64,000 bases of DNA from Puccinellia tenuiflora. Its lineage: Eukaryota; Streptophyta; Magnoliopsida; Poales; Poaceae. How positions within the stretch are numbered: the first letter of the stretch is position 1; every line of letters begins with the position of its first letter. The stretch spans positions 272,510 through 336,509 of the forward strand of contig QRDG01001346.1 in NCBI GenBank assembly GCA_012064385.1, given 5' to 3'. The notes under the pieces were generated by a model. The model ran no database searches, was not told the origin of the DNA, and worked only from the letters and a program-made list of their open reading frames with translations. A program made the translations under genes and the position numbers. Below are positions 43,847 to 55,240 of the stretch, one piece after another.

Positions 43847-44134
43847 CCATCCTTACAAGGCCACCTTCCAAGGTTCGATCCAGAGCAGCTCATGGAAGTT
43901 AACATGGAAGTACTGGGCGCCTGCAAACCTGGGATGTACATTAATTCAATTACGCTTTGACAACACCTTGGAACTCCTGAAATATGGGGTTCGCGATGTC
44001 GTGCCCCAAACCTGGGATGCACATTAATTCAATTACGCTTTGACACTCCCTGTACCTCCTAGGAGGATTGTAACATAAACTCTGCCCTTTCAATGAAAAG
44101 AAACGCAAATGTCTCTTTGCGTTTTCTCGAAAAA
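43847..44134 (+). mobile_element. 288-bp retroposon (SINE or truncated LINE) with 13-bp duplication
   Basis: AAATCTGGCCAAA flanks it at 43834-43846 and 44135-44147. The end reads CTTTGCGTTTTCTCGAAAAA, like the tails of grass LINEs. Near the start GGTTCGATCC (43873) resembles a Pol III B box. Inside, AAACCTGGGATGYACATTAATTC is repeated 83 bp apart. A 5'-truncated LINE is the simpler reading. Confidence 0.7.
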
Positions 44135-44258
44135 AAATCTGGCCAAAATCCATATTTCCAAACTGGATCATCTGATTTAGCTCTACATCTACATCAGAGC
44201 AGGGCCACTTCACTACTGCAGAAACACTAGCGGTCAAACGAAAAGAACATGTTCTATG

Positions 44259-44643
44259 CATAGTTTTAAGAACTGGACCAGCTCGCTAGTTTAACCAGAA
44301 AACCGGAACCGGAACCAGAGCCTCAGCCGGTTTCTTACATGCGTGTGTTAGCTACTTGGCTCATTGGCGCTAGCTTGTTTTTTAACATGGCTGTTTCTAA
44401 CCTATTGACTTGGTGCTTGCTGTTGGAACCCGAGAGTAAGTCACAAGTTGATGCTCATCTGTTGACTCTCTATTATGTTATTGATGCAAGAATATTTATT
44501 TTGTAACATGTATAAATGAAAATATATTACTTTATATATCTTAAAAACCTAGATATTGATCCGGTGAACCAGCGGTCCGACCGATAAAAACCTGAACCGA
44601 TAGCCTCACCGGTTCGATCACCGGTCCGGTTTTTTAAAATATG
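44259..44643. mobile_element. hAT-type MITE (385 bp)
   Basis: 8-bp duplication GTTCTATG at 44251-44258 and 44644-44651. Imperfect terminal inverted repeats CATAGTTTTAAGAACTGGACC and CATATTTTAAAAAACCGGACC (complement of the right end), further GGTTC/GAACC pairs inside, and no coding sequence. 8-bp duplications are diagnostic of hAT elements. Confidence 0.85.
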
Positions 44644-44651
44644 GTTCTATG

Positions 44652-45354
44652 ACTGCCCATATTATTTTGTTCATCTTATTCTAGCTCTTAATAATCATCT
44701 ACTCCTATAGGTCTCAGTTGCTGGTCGTGGCCCTGACAAAATGTTATCGATAAAGCGAGATTGTATTGAGGACTGGATTTGAGACTAGCCAGGGAAAACC
44801 TGAGACTAGCCAGGGAAAAGTGGAAAACCGATGAGAACTATCTTATTCTCAACTGAGAGGGTAACTTCTTTTCCTGAGTAAAAAATGATTATGACTTGTG
44901 AGTATGCAAATTTAAAGCTAACATTTTAATTGCATGTCAGGTTAGTGCAAATAGCAAGGAAAGTGGCATGTTTATACTATTTTTCCTTTTCTTTGCGATA
45001 ATTGCATCAGGTTATGTGCTTATGAAGGTAATTTTAAGTAACACTAAGATTGAGAGGATTCATTGATCTTTCAATTACGTACTATCATTTTTTAGCAAAA
45101 GTTACTTACACTCATGCTATTATGTACTTCCTTGTATCATTGAAGTGTTCGTTTATTTGTGTATAGGGACTGGAGGATCCCACAAGGAGCAGATATAAAC
45201 TTTTCCTAAGTTATTCGTTGATTCTTACTTCTGTGATCCCTCCTGAACTGCCGATGGAGTTGCCCACGTTAATCCTGAAGGGTAACAAATTTTGTCCATC
45301 CGATCTCCTACTAATCCATGCACAGCCATTGGATTTTGCGGCCGCTTCCGATCA
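44652..45354 (+). other. stretch without a gene
   Basis: AT-rich; a short direct repeat GAGACTAGCCAGGGAAAA at about 44779 and 44802; nothing else recognised. Confidence 0.55.
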
Positions 45355-45363
45355 CAAAAAAAA

Positions 45364-45980
45364 GAGAAAATGACAAAAAGCCACCACATTTGAGGCTGAG
45401 ATGACACATAACCACCAAGTTTGGGATTTTCGACACATAAATACCACTTTTGGGGACTGGCTGTGACACGCAGCACTGATACCTCTTCGTTAACCGTCTA
45501 AGCACGTTTCTGGCAGGTGGGGCCCGATGTCAGTGCATACGTGGCTGGGGGCGGACGGACAGACCAGACAGCCGTTAATGCTGTGTGTTAGGGCACGGCT
45601 CTGCTCTACTTCACTCACTCCCCTCTTGTCAGTTACTCTCCTGCGACTCCCATGGCGACTGTAGTAGGCGGCGGCTCGCCGGAAGGGCACGGCGGCGGTC
45701 GGAGTGGCGGCGAGGGCACGAGGGGAGTGAGTGAAGTAGAGCAGAGCCGTGCCCTAACGCGCGGCGTTAACGGCCGTCTGGTCTGTCCGTCCGCCCCAGC
45801 CACGTATGCAACGACATCGGACCCCACCTGCCAGAAACGTGCTTAGACGGTTAACGAAGAGGTATCAGTGCTGCGCGTCACAGCCAGTCCCCAAAAGTGG
45901 TATTTATGTGTCGAAAATCCCAAATTTGGTGGTTATGTGTCATCTCAGCCTCAAATGTGGTGGCTTTTTGTCATTTTCTC
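45364..45980. mobile_element. Mutator-type inverted-repeat element (617 bp)
   Basis: Long terminal inverted repeats of about 270 bp, beginning GAGAAAATGACAAAAAGCC on both strands, leave a small GC-rich centre. 9-bp duplication CAAAAAAAA at 45355-45363 and 45981-45989, the size typical of Mutator-like elements. No transposase. The arms can fold back on each other almost perfectly. Confidence 0.88.
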
Positions 45981-45989
45981 CAAAAAAAA

Positions 45990-48255
45990 AAACAGTTTCG
46001 GGCTGTGGATTTCGTCGTTGCTTCAACCGATCTGCTGCATCTGCGTGTAGCCTCCTCTCCCTCGCGCCGCCATGTCGCATTTTCAATCTAGCGGCCGTCG
46101 TCCCTGCTGCATACAAGCTTCTGTTCTCTCCCGGCCAGAGCTGTTTTCTTGCCGTGCGATTCCACATCCAGCACGAGACCTAGGATTCGTCCATCTCCAC
46201 CGCGGGTTCCCGTGCCATAACCCATAAGTAGCGCAGCGACACATCACCAAGAACTACCGCTGCCTGTAGTCTGTATATCTTCAAGGAAATGTTCCATTCT
46301 TTTCTGGGTCCTGTGCATCAATCAATTAATTTGGATAGAACCAATCATATCCGTAATATCTCTTGGACATCAAGGTTCGCAAGATTTACTTTGTTTTTCT
46401 GTGGAATCTGTGGCACAAGATGCTTCACTGATTAAAAGTGGTTTTGGTATGTTTCCCTTGCAGGTTAAAATCCAAGCTACGTATGAGAATTTGAGATGAG
46501 GCATGCAACACGGAGTTGAGCACATGGATTTCTTACCCTCCGTAAGCTGCATACAGACTTAGTGATTTTTTCATGTGAAGTATCAAATTTTGTTATGCAA
46601 TTTTACTGAAATTTGTAGACAGTGTATCACATCAAACAAATTTGAATTATTGAAATCCCCATGTTTGGAGTCTGTGTGCATGGTGAGCTGTGGACAGTTA
46701 TAGTAGAACAGGGAGTATTACTACTTTATTGGGAATGTTATTATTCATGATTGTATTTGCAATACAGTCATTGGAATCAGTTGGATCTTTTATTGACCAA
46801 CTAATCCGTCCATTTTGATCACCTTCGATCTTCACACCCAGGGAGTAATCACCTTGGTTATTAGCCCCACCTTGAGTTCTTAACAATCTTACCTTTGTTT
46901 ATTGACTTATTGTAATGGAACATGCTGCCAACAGTGACTACTTTTTCCCCTTACTTTTCTGAACTTAGTCCATTAATATCATGAGGAGTAATTACACAAT
47001 TTACTTGGATATTAAATGATTGTAACCGACCAGTCTTGAACCATTAACCTTGTTTATTATGGTGACATGCTGCCAGCTTGATTTTTTAACCTTCCTTTTC
47101 ATAAATCTTATATTTTTTTCTTCGATATCAGAGCCTGGAACTGACTACTCTTTATCACTTTTTTCTTGATGACGTCCAAAAATATTTGTCGTGTGGGTTG
47201 GATCTCTTTAAGTAGTTATAGGGCTATATATTTTGCCATCAGCAGAAGATTGTCAAGTTTCATTCACTTAATGAGTTACTTCCAAATAAATTAGTATTCT
47301 AGCATCAGTTATGTGTTCATTTGATGTATAAATATATAATATGTTGACTTTCTACTCTATGTCCATTGCAGACCTGGAGGCCAACCTGTACAGATTGTAC
47401 ACAGATATCACTTTGCTTCTCAAGAGAATGCCTGTTATTGTCCAGGAGAAATTTATGCTTTCATAAAGGTAAGGTTCTAGTAGACTAAATAAAAGAATCA
47501 ATTCTTATGGTCTTAAGACAAGTTATCACTATGGTTGGTACATGTGATTGTTTAGAAACTGCCTCTTTTGGTCTTGTTTGAAAGGACCAAGCAGCATGAA
47601 AATTATCAACGTCAACCACCATAAATGGAAGTTTGCACTTCAGAAGTATCCCAAAGATCACTGAAGTTTACGCTGTCACTATTTTTAAAGTTTAACCCAA
47701 CATTTTGATGGCAACCATTAACTGTCCATTTCCTAATCACTATATAATTGCATTTGTTATAGTCAGGAGCATTGCCAACAAGAAACAATACTAAATGCCC
47801 TCCTACCCAGGTTTTAATTAGCTAATGTAGCACATCCAAAAAAAACTGCAGCTCGCTAGAATTCAACAACAACGCACATAGTAAAATAAATATTGTTACT
47901 TATAAGGAAAGCAAAATATGAAAGCACATCCAAACACACTGCTTGACTTGAGAGGCTGGCAATCTCAAGTCAAAATATGACCCACTCACAAAGCTAGCTA
48001 GCTAGCTACCAATCTCTCCCTCTTTTACATTGCCTGCCCATCCATCCTCAAATCCATCTCGCTCACCCAATCGAGAAATAAATGAAAAGAGAAAGCAAGA
48101 GAGAGAAAACTGGAACTGGAAGAAAGAATAGCATCAGTTCAGTTCTTCTGGTAATGGTTGATTGGTAGAGGTCTCGCTTAATCAATTTCCCCGGTTGGTT
48201 CAACAAACGTTTGATCGATCTTCTTCGCCATGGATGATCGTCTCTAGCTAGCTAG
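45990..48255 (+). other. low-repeat stretch with one exon-like segment
   Basis: Mostly AT-rich with no gene. A segment at 47372-47468 is bounded by CATTGCAG|ACC and AAAG|GTAAGG and is open in one frame (PGGQPVQIVHRYHF...CPGEIYAFIK); no family recognised. GCTA microsatellite at 47993-48013. Confidence 0.45.
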
Positions 48256-48505
48256 CTAAGTGGGTCTAGCCAGGGAGTGGAACCCATTCTTCTGCAGCCA
48301 ACTCTGGGCTTGCGTTGCGACGTAGGGTGGGAATGTGATGATGTTGCTGCTGTTGTGGCGGAGGCAGCGTTGGATGGTGGCGCCGTTGTCTGGTGCGGTT
48401 TCGGGGACGGCCGCTCGTGCCGGCAGCGCTGTTGCCCCAGCCCCCTGCAGCCTCTGTTGCTGGTGGTAGTGAGGTGGCGGGCCGCTCACGCCACCGGCCC
48501 ACCGC
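48256..48505 (-). other. possible last exon on the minus strand, unknown
   Basis: After an acceptor-like TATACACAAACAG on the minus strand (48506), an open frame reads Gly/Pro/Gln-rich sequence, then TAPDNGATIQRCLRH and FPPYVATQAQSWLQKNGF, to a stop at 48256. A second frame is open over most of the same bases (Gln/His-rich), which lowers confidence. A CTAG/GCTA repeat follows. It could be the end of a host gene or a captured exon. Confidence 0.3.
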
Positions 48506-48726
48506 CTTCTGTTTGTGTATAACAACCATTTACTTGCAACTGAACTTGGTTTGAATTTAATGTTTGCATCTAAGAAAACTCACAAGTCTGCCATTCCATA
48601 GTGACCATAAATTGGTGAACATGGCATGCCATTTTGTTGATCATTTACTCTTTTTTTATAGTAGGTTGCCACTGAATGCATATGTGACGCTTTTTATATT
48701 TCCTTTAGTATATTGGATATTGTTTG

Positions 48727-49038
48727 TGTGTTATATTTGTATCATTTATATCGATTGCTGCCATGCTTGCTATCCAATTTCCTCCAGTCTTTGTACTTAT
48801 TGAAAGGATATCAAATTGACTGTTTTCTGACTCGATTGGCCAGGAAAGGCTTTTGTTGCTGGTTGCACTATCTGCCCGATGAGTTCTGCAGCGGAGGATG
48901 CGGGCTGTTGGTGTCGCTGAGATGACGCCACCATCCTCGCCGCCGCCGCTGTCTTGCTGCTCGGCGGTGGACGACAAGGGCTTCCTTGAGCACGAGGTGT
49001 GCAGGATGTACGACATCATCATCAAGTACGATGTCGAG
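48727..49038 (+). CDS. duplicated first-exon region, copy 2: candidate first coding exon
   Basis: The start codon at 48898 opens MRAVGVAEMTPP, a Ser/Pro run, then a helical-looking KGFLEHEVCRMYDIIIKYDVE, ending at the donor GAG|GTAATC (49038/49039, phase 0). Copy 1 at 40243 matches its first codons with synonymous differences, which supports this frame. A phase-0 exon follows at 51100, after TTTTATTTGCAG. The joined product would be about 65 residues. I do not recognise the family. It may be a small gene, or the 5' end of a larger gene partly copied to 40 kb. Confidence 0.35.
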
Positions 49039-51099
49039 GTAATCTCACTCTCTTCAACCCTGGTGGTTCGGTATGTATGGTTTCTGCAGATGGTGATCTG
49101 TCTGCGTCATGTTCCTTCTAAATGCGAGGAATAGGTTAGGGAGGAGTTTCCCTACCCTTGTAGTTTCATGTGGTGGCTGAATGTTATTCTTTTCATGTGC
49201 GAAACAACATTAAAGCTCAATTTCGATCAACTAGGCCTAGTACTGATTGATTAGTGGTTGTCGTAGTGTTTTATTTTAGTAGAATTTCTTGCCATTTATT
49301 TGATAAGATCTTAAGCGATCTACATGCTCACCAAGTTTTACTTCCAGCGATCACATGTTACTAGTATACGAAGTTATGAGCACCTCATGCTTGTTAGAAA
49401 CTAATTGTGCTTAAAAGTTGCATGCAAAAAGAAAGGGGCAAATGACTGCTAGGTTGAAATATGATCACATTTATTTTCTGCATTTATTGTTTCTTGTAGA
49501 TGAGATAGCAACTTGCAAATGTCACAATAAGTAATAGATTTCATTCAACACTCATGGTTATAGTAGTAGTTGATTAATATTGCTGCATATGAAATGAAGT
49601 GTAGTGTGGCACTGTTGCAAGCTGCTCTTTTAGTGGTCAACTTTCTCCCTCTTGTTAGCCTTTCACGTAGTAAGTATGTATAATGTGCTTGTGCATCCAA
49701 CTCCCTTCAGACAAGTTCTTTTTCAATCTGTGTCCACCCTATCTACCTATTATGTGGTATTTCACCGCCACTCCAAGTAAATTGTCATCGTCGTGCCATA
49801 AAACTTTCAAAATTTATCTCTCTTGTGTTTTTTTAACAACTCATGGGGAAGCGGAATAAGTGGGGTGACCACGATCTGGACATGCTAGCCCGTTCATCCT
49901 ATGCTAGCCTTATAAATTCAGTAGTGAGCATGATTAATGTGCTCGTGCTTCCAAATCCCTGAACCAAGATATCTTTTGCCACTTGAGTCCACAAAAACCT
50001 ATTGGCTAAAATTATCCTTTACGTGAGCTGGTAAACGAGGCTGTCCAACCTCATCAATTTTGATAAAAATTCACAAAGAGGCGTTCTCCCATGGTAATCA
50101 TAGTCGCCTTCTAATCTTGTGTAATTAGGGATTTATATTTTGTTTGTATGAACAAAGCATTTACTTATGCTTGAACTTGCTGGTTTGGGTTAAACTAGGC
50201 ATTACGATGACAAAGCCGCCGTGGCAGCGCAAGGTTTTTTGAACTGCCCGTGTGTTCCCATGGGAGAAAGGTGAGGCTGTTTCTAAAAACCTTGCTTTTT
50301 TCAGTTAAAATTATATCTGTTCTTCAATTGTGTGATCTACTTGAAGGAGTGCCTTTGAATGTTCTGGCTATTCCGACCATGGCGTCTTGTGCCTCACGAG
50401 TGATTGTCGGCCGGCTGCCACTTGGCTTCAACTGTTCACCGTGCTGCAGCCGTGATTTGGGTGAGTCTCTTGTTCCTCTCCTTTCTCTTCTACACTCTTT
50501 GTGATGTGCATCTACATGGCCATCGAATCATGTGAGGTGCATAAGTGTCCTATATTTGAGCAGATTATTGGAAGGAAATGGCCTTATTGATTTGTGGCTT
50601 GGCTGGCTGATTTCACACTATGGGCTGGGTTGGCTGTGCAAATTCGAAATATTTAGCATGTTGGCATAACACTGTTTAGTTGGATTCCAACATGAAAACT
50701 AAACCTTAATTCCTTGCTTAAGTGTTCCCTTTGTGTAATCTGGAGATTTGTTTTTAGTTTAGAGGGGTCAGTGGTTGCTTACTTTGTTGCTGGCTGGATC
50801 CTATCAGCTAGATGTGTTTTTAGGTTAGAGGGGTCAATGGTTGCTTAATTTGTTGCTGGCATTTCGCTATGGGAGCCCCTCCTGTATGTACAACGGAGGG
50901 CTCAAGTTCTTGGTTGTTCACCTGGTGGTGAAGCTCTAGAATCTCCTGGTAATATGCCAGTTTACATATTGTTTGTTTGTTTGTTCCGAATGCATATTTC
51001 TATCCAACGTTTACATATTGTTTGTTTGTTCCATGGAGTACATATTTCAATGCAGGTGGATAGCTGATCATGAACTCATCAAGATGATTTTATTTGCAG
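49039..51099 (+). other. intron-like stretch
   Basis: AT-rich, no supported gene. TTAGAGGGGTCARTGGTTGC is repeated at about 50759 and 50825. It would be the intron of the candidate gene starting at 48898. Confidence 0.4.
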
Positions 51100-51156
51100 G
51101 AGAAATATGCCAGTTCGGAACGAGTGAACGGCAAGCTGGAGGGGAGGAGGTTTTGA
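51100..51156 (+). CDS. candidate second exon of the gene starting at 48898
   Basis: Frame in phase with the exon at 48898: EKYASSERVNGKLEGRRF, then TGA at 51154-51156. Charged and helix-prone, like the end of the first exon. A donor-like AAG|GTACAT follows at 51164 beyond the stop. Assignment rests on phase and acceptor only. Confidence 0.28.
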   Translation, partial: EKYASSERVNGKLEGRRF

Positions 51157-52468
51157 ACCTGAAGGTACATCTGAATTTGAACCAAACTTACTCATCTCCT
51201 GTTCTCATTGTGCAGGTGCAATTCCTGCACCCTCTCTATCCCATCATGATCTCTGCGGCCTCCTTCTCACGCGGCTCGCTCTTGTCGGTAGAAGGAGAAA
51301 TGGGCTGCCGCTGGCCACAATAGGGGGCAGGAAGGTCACGACGGCCGTAGCTCCTACTCCAGCGATTCATCTCCCCAGCGCGCTGTACTGCCTTTCCGTC
51401 CACATCTTCGTTGTCCTTGTGTCGAGGAGGCAGCGTGTGCGCTCAATGCAGGTGCATCTCTCCCCCCCCCCCCCCCCCCCCCCCCTCAGGCGCTGTACAG
51501 GCCACCATCTGCCTATGCACCTGATTTTGTTTTAGGCTGGGTCACCTGTGTCTAGTTCAAAGTTGCGCAGAGTTTTGAATCAGTTCAGTCGAAGAATATT
51601 GCCAGTTAATTGTTGAACCTAGAAAGAACTGTACTAATTCCAGTGGAATTTTGTGGTTAAGCCAGAAGTGAAGAATAATTGTAGGCATGGTTGTATATAA
51701 CTCATTTGTGGCCATGTATGTGCTACCTGTCATACATGTGTGCCAATAAGTGACCATCTTAGTTCTGTTTGTTTTTTGCTGTCAATATTGATATGGTGGC
51801 TGCATCTGTGCCATATTATATTTCTTGATTTCATCTCAAAATTTGTAAATTATCGCAAGGTTCTTACTGTTTGGTTCCAGATTACCACGTGCGTGCATGT
51901 AGTAGAAACTTATATAAATCCCTTGTCATCCAATATAGATTGCTTCTACAGTGCAGGGGTAGTAAATCAGAGGAAGTAGCAGTAAGCTGAAGAGGGTTTC
52001 GACATCTGGTGCTCCTTTGTTCGGGGTTTTGTCTGCTCGCTGGCCTGTCTATTGTTGAAGGTAAGAAATTATTGCCGGTCTACTGTTTCATATTATATAG
52101 GATTCATTCTCGTGAGCTTCTGCTCTTTGAATTCATTTGTAGCGTTGCATCGTCGGTCAATTTAGATAATGGTGGAGCCAAGGATTAGTATAATGCTTCA
52201 CCTTCCTTGGATGATCAAAGGCGAGGATCAGGCATATGCATATATTGGTGGCTCTTGAAAATTAATGCTTTTCTTTTCTTACTATCTTGTCCTTTTATAT
52301 TAGCACAGTTGAAATACTGGGGTTTGGAATGATCTGTGCATTACCGTAGAAAATTTGTCCCCTACAATGTTCATAGTTTTTTGGGAGATCAATTTCCCTA
52401 GATTTTTTTCATTTTGATGCTATTCCATTTATTGTATGTTGAGTCATTATTTGGGTCATCTATTTCAG
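51157..52468 (+). other. stretch without a clear gene
   Basis: Contains the poly-C run at 51462. A GC-rich patch at 51210-51420 with several branch-like TGCAG sites may be leader or intron sequence. Otherwise nothing recognised. Confidence 0.45.
51462..51485 (+). repeat. 24-bp poly-C run
   Basis: Uninterrupted C run. Its length may be unreliable because such runs are hard to sequence; it could form an i-motif/G-quadruplex. Confidence 0.85.
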
Positions 52469-52681
52469 GCTGAGAAGTTCTTCAATGGTGATAAGTTCCA
52501 GTGGTTGTTGTCCCATTTGAAGGGATGTACTCACAGAGGAGCTATCCACGACGCCCCTCTCTCCAGGGAGTCATCTCTCCAGGATCATGGTTGTCTTAAT
52601 TCCGTGACGGCACTGGACCTCGACGACGACTGCTCGACCTACAGGTCCCTTTCTCGCACTCGAGGTAAGAGGTCGGAATGA
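52469..52681 (+). other. exon-like open segment, unknown
   Basis: Preceded by CATCTATTTCAG and open for 70 codons: AEKFFNGDKFQWLLSHLKG, then a Ser/Asp-rich part (ALDLDDDCSTYRSL), to TGA at 52679. A donor-like CGAG|GTAAGAGG lies just before the stop. No family recognised. It may be a last exon of the 48.9-kb candidate or an unrelated fragment. Confidence 0.3.
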
Positions 52682-52708
52682 TGGTGTCGACCTGACTGCT
52701 CCCTGGTA

Positions 52709-52808
52709 CTCTCTCCCGTCCATATTAGTTTGCTGAATCAGACGTATCTTGCACTAAACATATTTAAATACATCCGATTCAACGACAATTAATATGAATC
52801 GGAGGAAG
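52709..52808. mobile_element. Stowaway-type MITE (100 bp)
   Basis: TA duplication at 52707-52708 and 52809-52810. Ends CTCTCTCCCGTCCATATTA and TAATATGAATCGGAGGAAG are inverted relatives of the grass Stowaway terminus (CTCCCTCCGTCC). Internal fold-back, no coding sequence. Confidence 0.8.
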
Positions 52809-53000
52809 TACATACATTTGCACAAATATTCACTTCCTGGATTTAGTTTGTCGCAGTTGGTTGTTTTATTTCGATTGCTTCGAATGCCAAGTAGGATCGA
52901 CCTTTCGGGTACTGATTGGGTGAGGAGGTTGCTGGTGTCATCTCTAATGTGTCTTAGTTATATCAATTTGAGATTATTAGCCCCATAGCATGTCTTATAG

Positions 53001-53560
53001 GACTGGGCGATCGGTTCCCCCGAACCGATCGGGTCGGTGCTTCGGTCATTAATTTATTTCGGTTTCGAGAAAACATAAACCGATCGGTCAATCTAAGTTT
53101 TACTAACCGAGACTTCGGTGCCCAGAGAAAACATAAACCAATCGTTGCAGCGAGCAGTAGCTGCAGCATCCCGTTCGGTAGTTCTTTCGATCTGGGATTC
53201 AGCCGGATCGGGACGGGGACAGTGTCGTTGTGGAGTCGCATGCTGTTAGGTAATAAAGCGAGTCCATCCACGGACTGATGGATCGGCTCTCCACTGAATC
53301 GCGGTTCACACAACGAATTGGAGAGTCAAAAGATCAGGCGAATTGGGAAGGTAAAAGATCATGCGACGCGAGACTTGCGCTGTGAGGGCGAAGATCGTTT
53401 GTCGGTGTGATCCTAGGAGGGAATTTGTGAGCGAAATCACTAATCTGGATGGCCGCCTCGTCAGCGGGTGGAGGCTGGACAAGGGGATATTGGGAGGGCA
53501 TCGGTATTCGGTGGACCGACGTTTAGTACCGAAATCACCAAGTTAAATTCGGTTTTCTAT
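53001..53560. repeat. possible hAT-related element, degenerate
   Basis: Starts GGACTGGGCGATCGGTTC, resembling grass hAT MITE ends, and holds the hairpin GATCGGTTC-CCCC-GAACCGATC (53009-53030) and many AACCGATCGGT/CGGTTT strings. No right terminal repeat or 8-bp duplication was found. Confidence 0.35.
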
Positions 53561-53625
53561 ATATACTAACCTAGATTAGCGGCAAATCTTCTCAACTGAC
53601 TAATATTCTTTGTGAGAGGCGCATG

Positions 53626-53740
53626 TCATGTCAACTTGGTTGCGGCCTTATCCATGTAGGCGGCGTCAGATTCTTCACAGATATGGCTCTTGTTTCGTTT
53701 GAAGCATGGGTGAAGAGCTGTGTTGCTTGGATCCCTAAGG
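53626..53740 (-). pseudogene. gag-like reading frame of a minus-strand Gypsy element, distal part
   Basis: On the minus strand HPCFKRNKSHICEESDAAYMDK and a stop at 53626, continuing the frame broken at 55240 by the MULE-like insert. Assigned to gag by position after the primer binding site at 55825; the family is not clear. Confidence 0.45.
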
Positions 53741-55240
53741 GCAACTCCAACACGCCGACCAAACGAACCAAATGGTCCGTTTTTCATCTGTTTGGGTCGG
53801 GGGACCGAAAGGAAATCTCCGGCCGCGTCCGGGCTGCCCGTAGTGCACCCAACGCGGCCGACCCATTTCTTTTTTTTCATTAGCAGGCTAGAAAAAGGCC
53901 GTTTTCGATATAGACAGGGGGATGGGCCACAAACGGCCTTTTTACACATAATTATACGTACCAAAATAAAAGATACCAAAATAAAATAAACCGCCCTAGC
54001 TACCGCCGACCTACTCCTCCTCGTCGTCGTCCTCACAGAGGTCGATGAACGGCAGCGGGGCCCAAAGATGGGCCGGTGGCACCCTCGCCCTCGCCGGGGG
54101 AGTCGGTGGCTGCTCCCGCGGCTTCTCAGGCAGCGGAAACAGCTTGGGCAGCGGGCCAGCCCAGGACTAGTTCTGGCCGATGAGCCCCTCGAGGAGAGGT
54201 GGAGCCGGCGGCAGATCCAGTTCCATGGTCTCGTACCACGGCGGCGGCGACAGAGGATGCTGGGCCTCCTCGGCGGACCGGTGCAACACGATGTCGAGGC
54301 CTGGGCACATCCTGGCCTCGTGCTCTGGCGTGGGTGCGCACGGACTCGTCCATGACCTGCTTGAAGACGAGCTCGTCCTCGTGCTGCTGCTCCTCCTCCA
54401 CCCACGCCGACGGCAGCGGAGCAGAGCCGCGTCAGGGCGGCGGCTGCACGGACAGGAAGGCCATTCGGCGTCGTGCTCGTCGTGGAAACAAGTGTCCTAA
54501 TAGGGACTCTCCTCCGCGAAGGCCGGGTCGTCGAGGAGGCCTGGCGGGGAGCTGGGCGCGCCGACGCTGGAGCTCCTGGAGCCTGACTCGGCCGCTCCTC
54601 GGGACGGCCAGCACCAGTATCCTTTCCGGATTCAGGTGCCAGTCGTCCGGCAGATGCACGTCCGACCAGGGTACGGGGACGGCGTTGTCCCGGTACCACA
54701 GGCAGCAGCGTGCGCTGAGGTACTCCCTGCGCCTCACGCGCGGCTGGTTCGCCACCGCCGGTGGCGCAATGGAGCGGCGGGCGGGATCGCGCGGTCTGGT
54801 GCCGCGCGCGGCGTTGCCTTGACGAGGACCCGGTCTCGGCGTCATGCTTGCCCTTGCCGAGCTTGAAGAATGGTATTGTGGCTACTGGCTAGGGTTTGTG
54901 CCGGCGGCGAGGGAGCAGAAGGGGCGGTGGACGGAAGTGGAAGTAGGGATTTGGCCGAGGACCCCCACGCGAGTGGATAAAAAGAAGGACCGGGGGGGCG
55001 GTTTCTGTCACTGCCAAGTGGGGCCGGCTCCATGTGTGGACGGATGCGTCGACACTTTGTTTTCTGTCCGTGTGAACGCAAACCTGACCTAGAATTGGGC
55101 TGGATTTGCGTCGGGTAACGGACAAAAAACGGACGATGCTCGAAATACGTCGGCGCATTGGGCCCTTGTTTCGACCCATCCGGATCGAAACGGACCGATG
55201 CGGTTGAAATGCGTCGGCGCGGTGGTGTTGACCTAAGAAG
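53741..55240 (-). mobile_element. MULE-like element with a captured grass reading frame
   Basis: Ends are similar in inverted form (GGCAACTCCAACACGCCGACC left; GGTCAACACCACCGCGCCGACG on the minus strand at right). CCTAAG lies at both flanks, shorter than the usual 9-bp duplication. Inside, the minus strand from about 54845 carries a GC-rich frame with SDVHLPDDWHLNPERI, like a hypothetical protein amplified in grass genomes by transposons. Several frames overlap and shifts are present, so no working protein is claimed. No transposase seen. Confidence 0.5.

Noticed and set aside
43873..43882. tRNA gene suggested by a B-box-like GGTTCGATCC.
   Set aside because: No A box at the right distance and no cloverleaf; kept only as a hint for a SINE.
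54126..54845. Large overlapping frames in the 54-kb region as a host gene, including a 357-codon minus-strand frame.
   Set aside because: Frames overlap on both strands, the long one crosses the transposon/gag junction, and only a short part resembles a transposon-amplified grass family.
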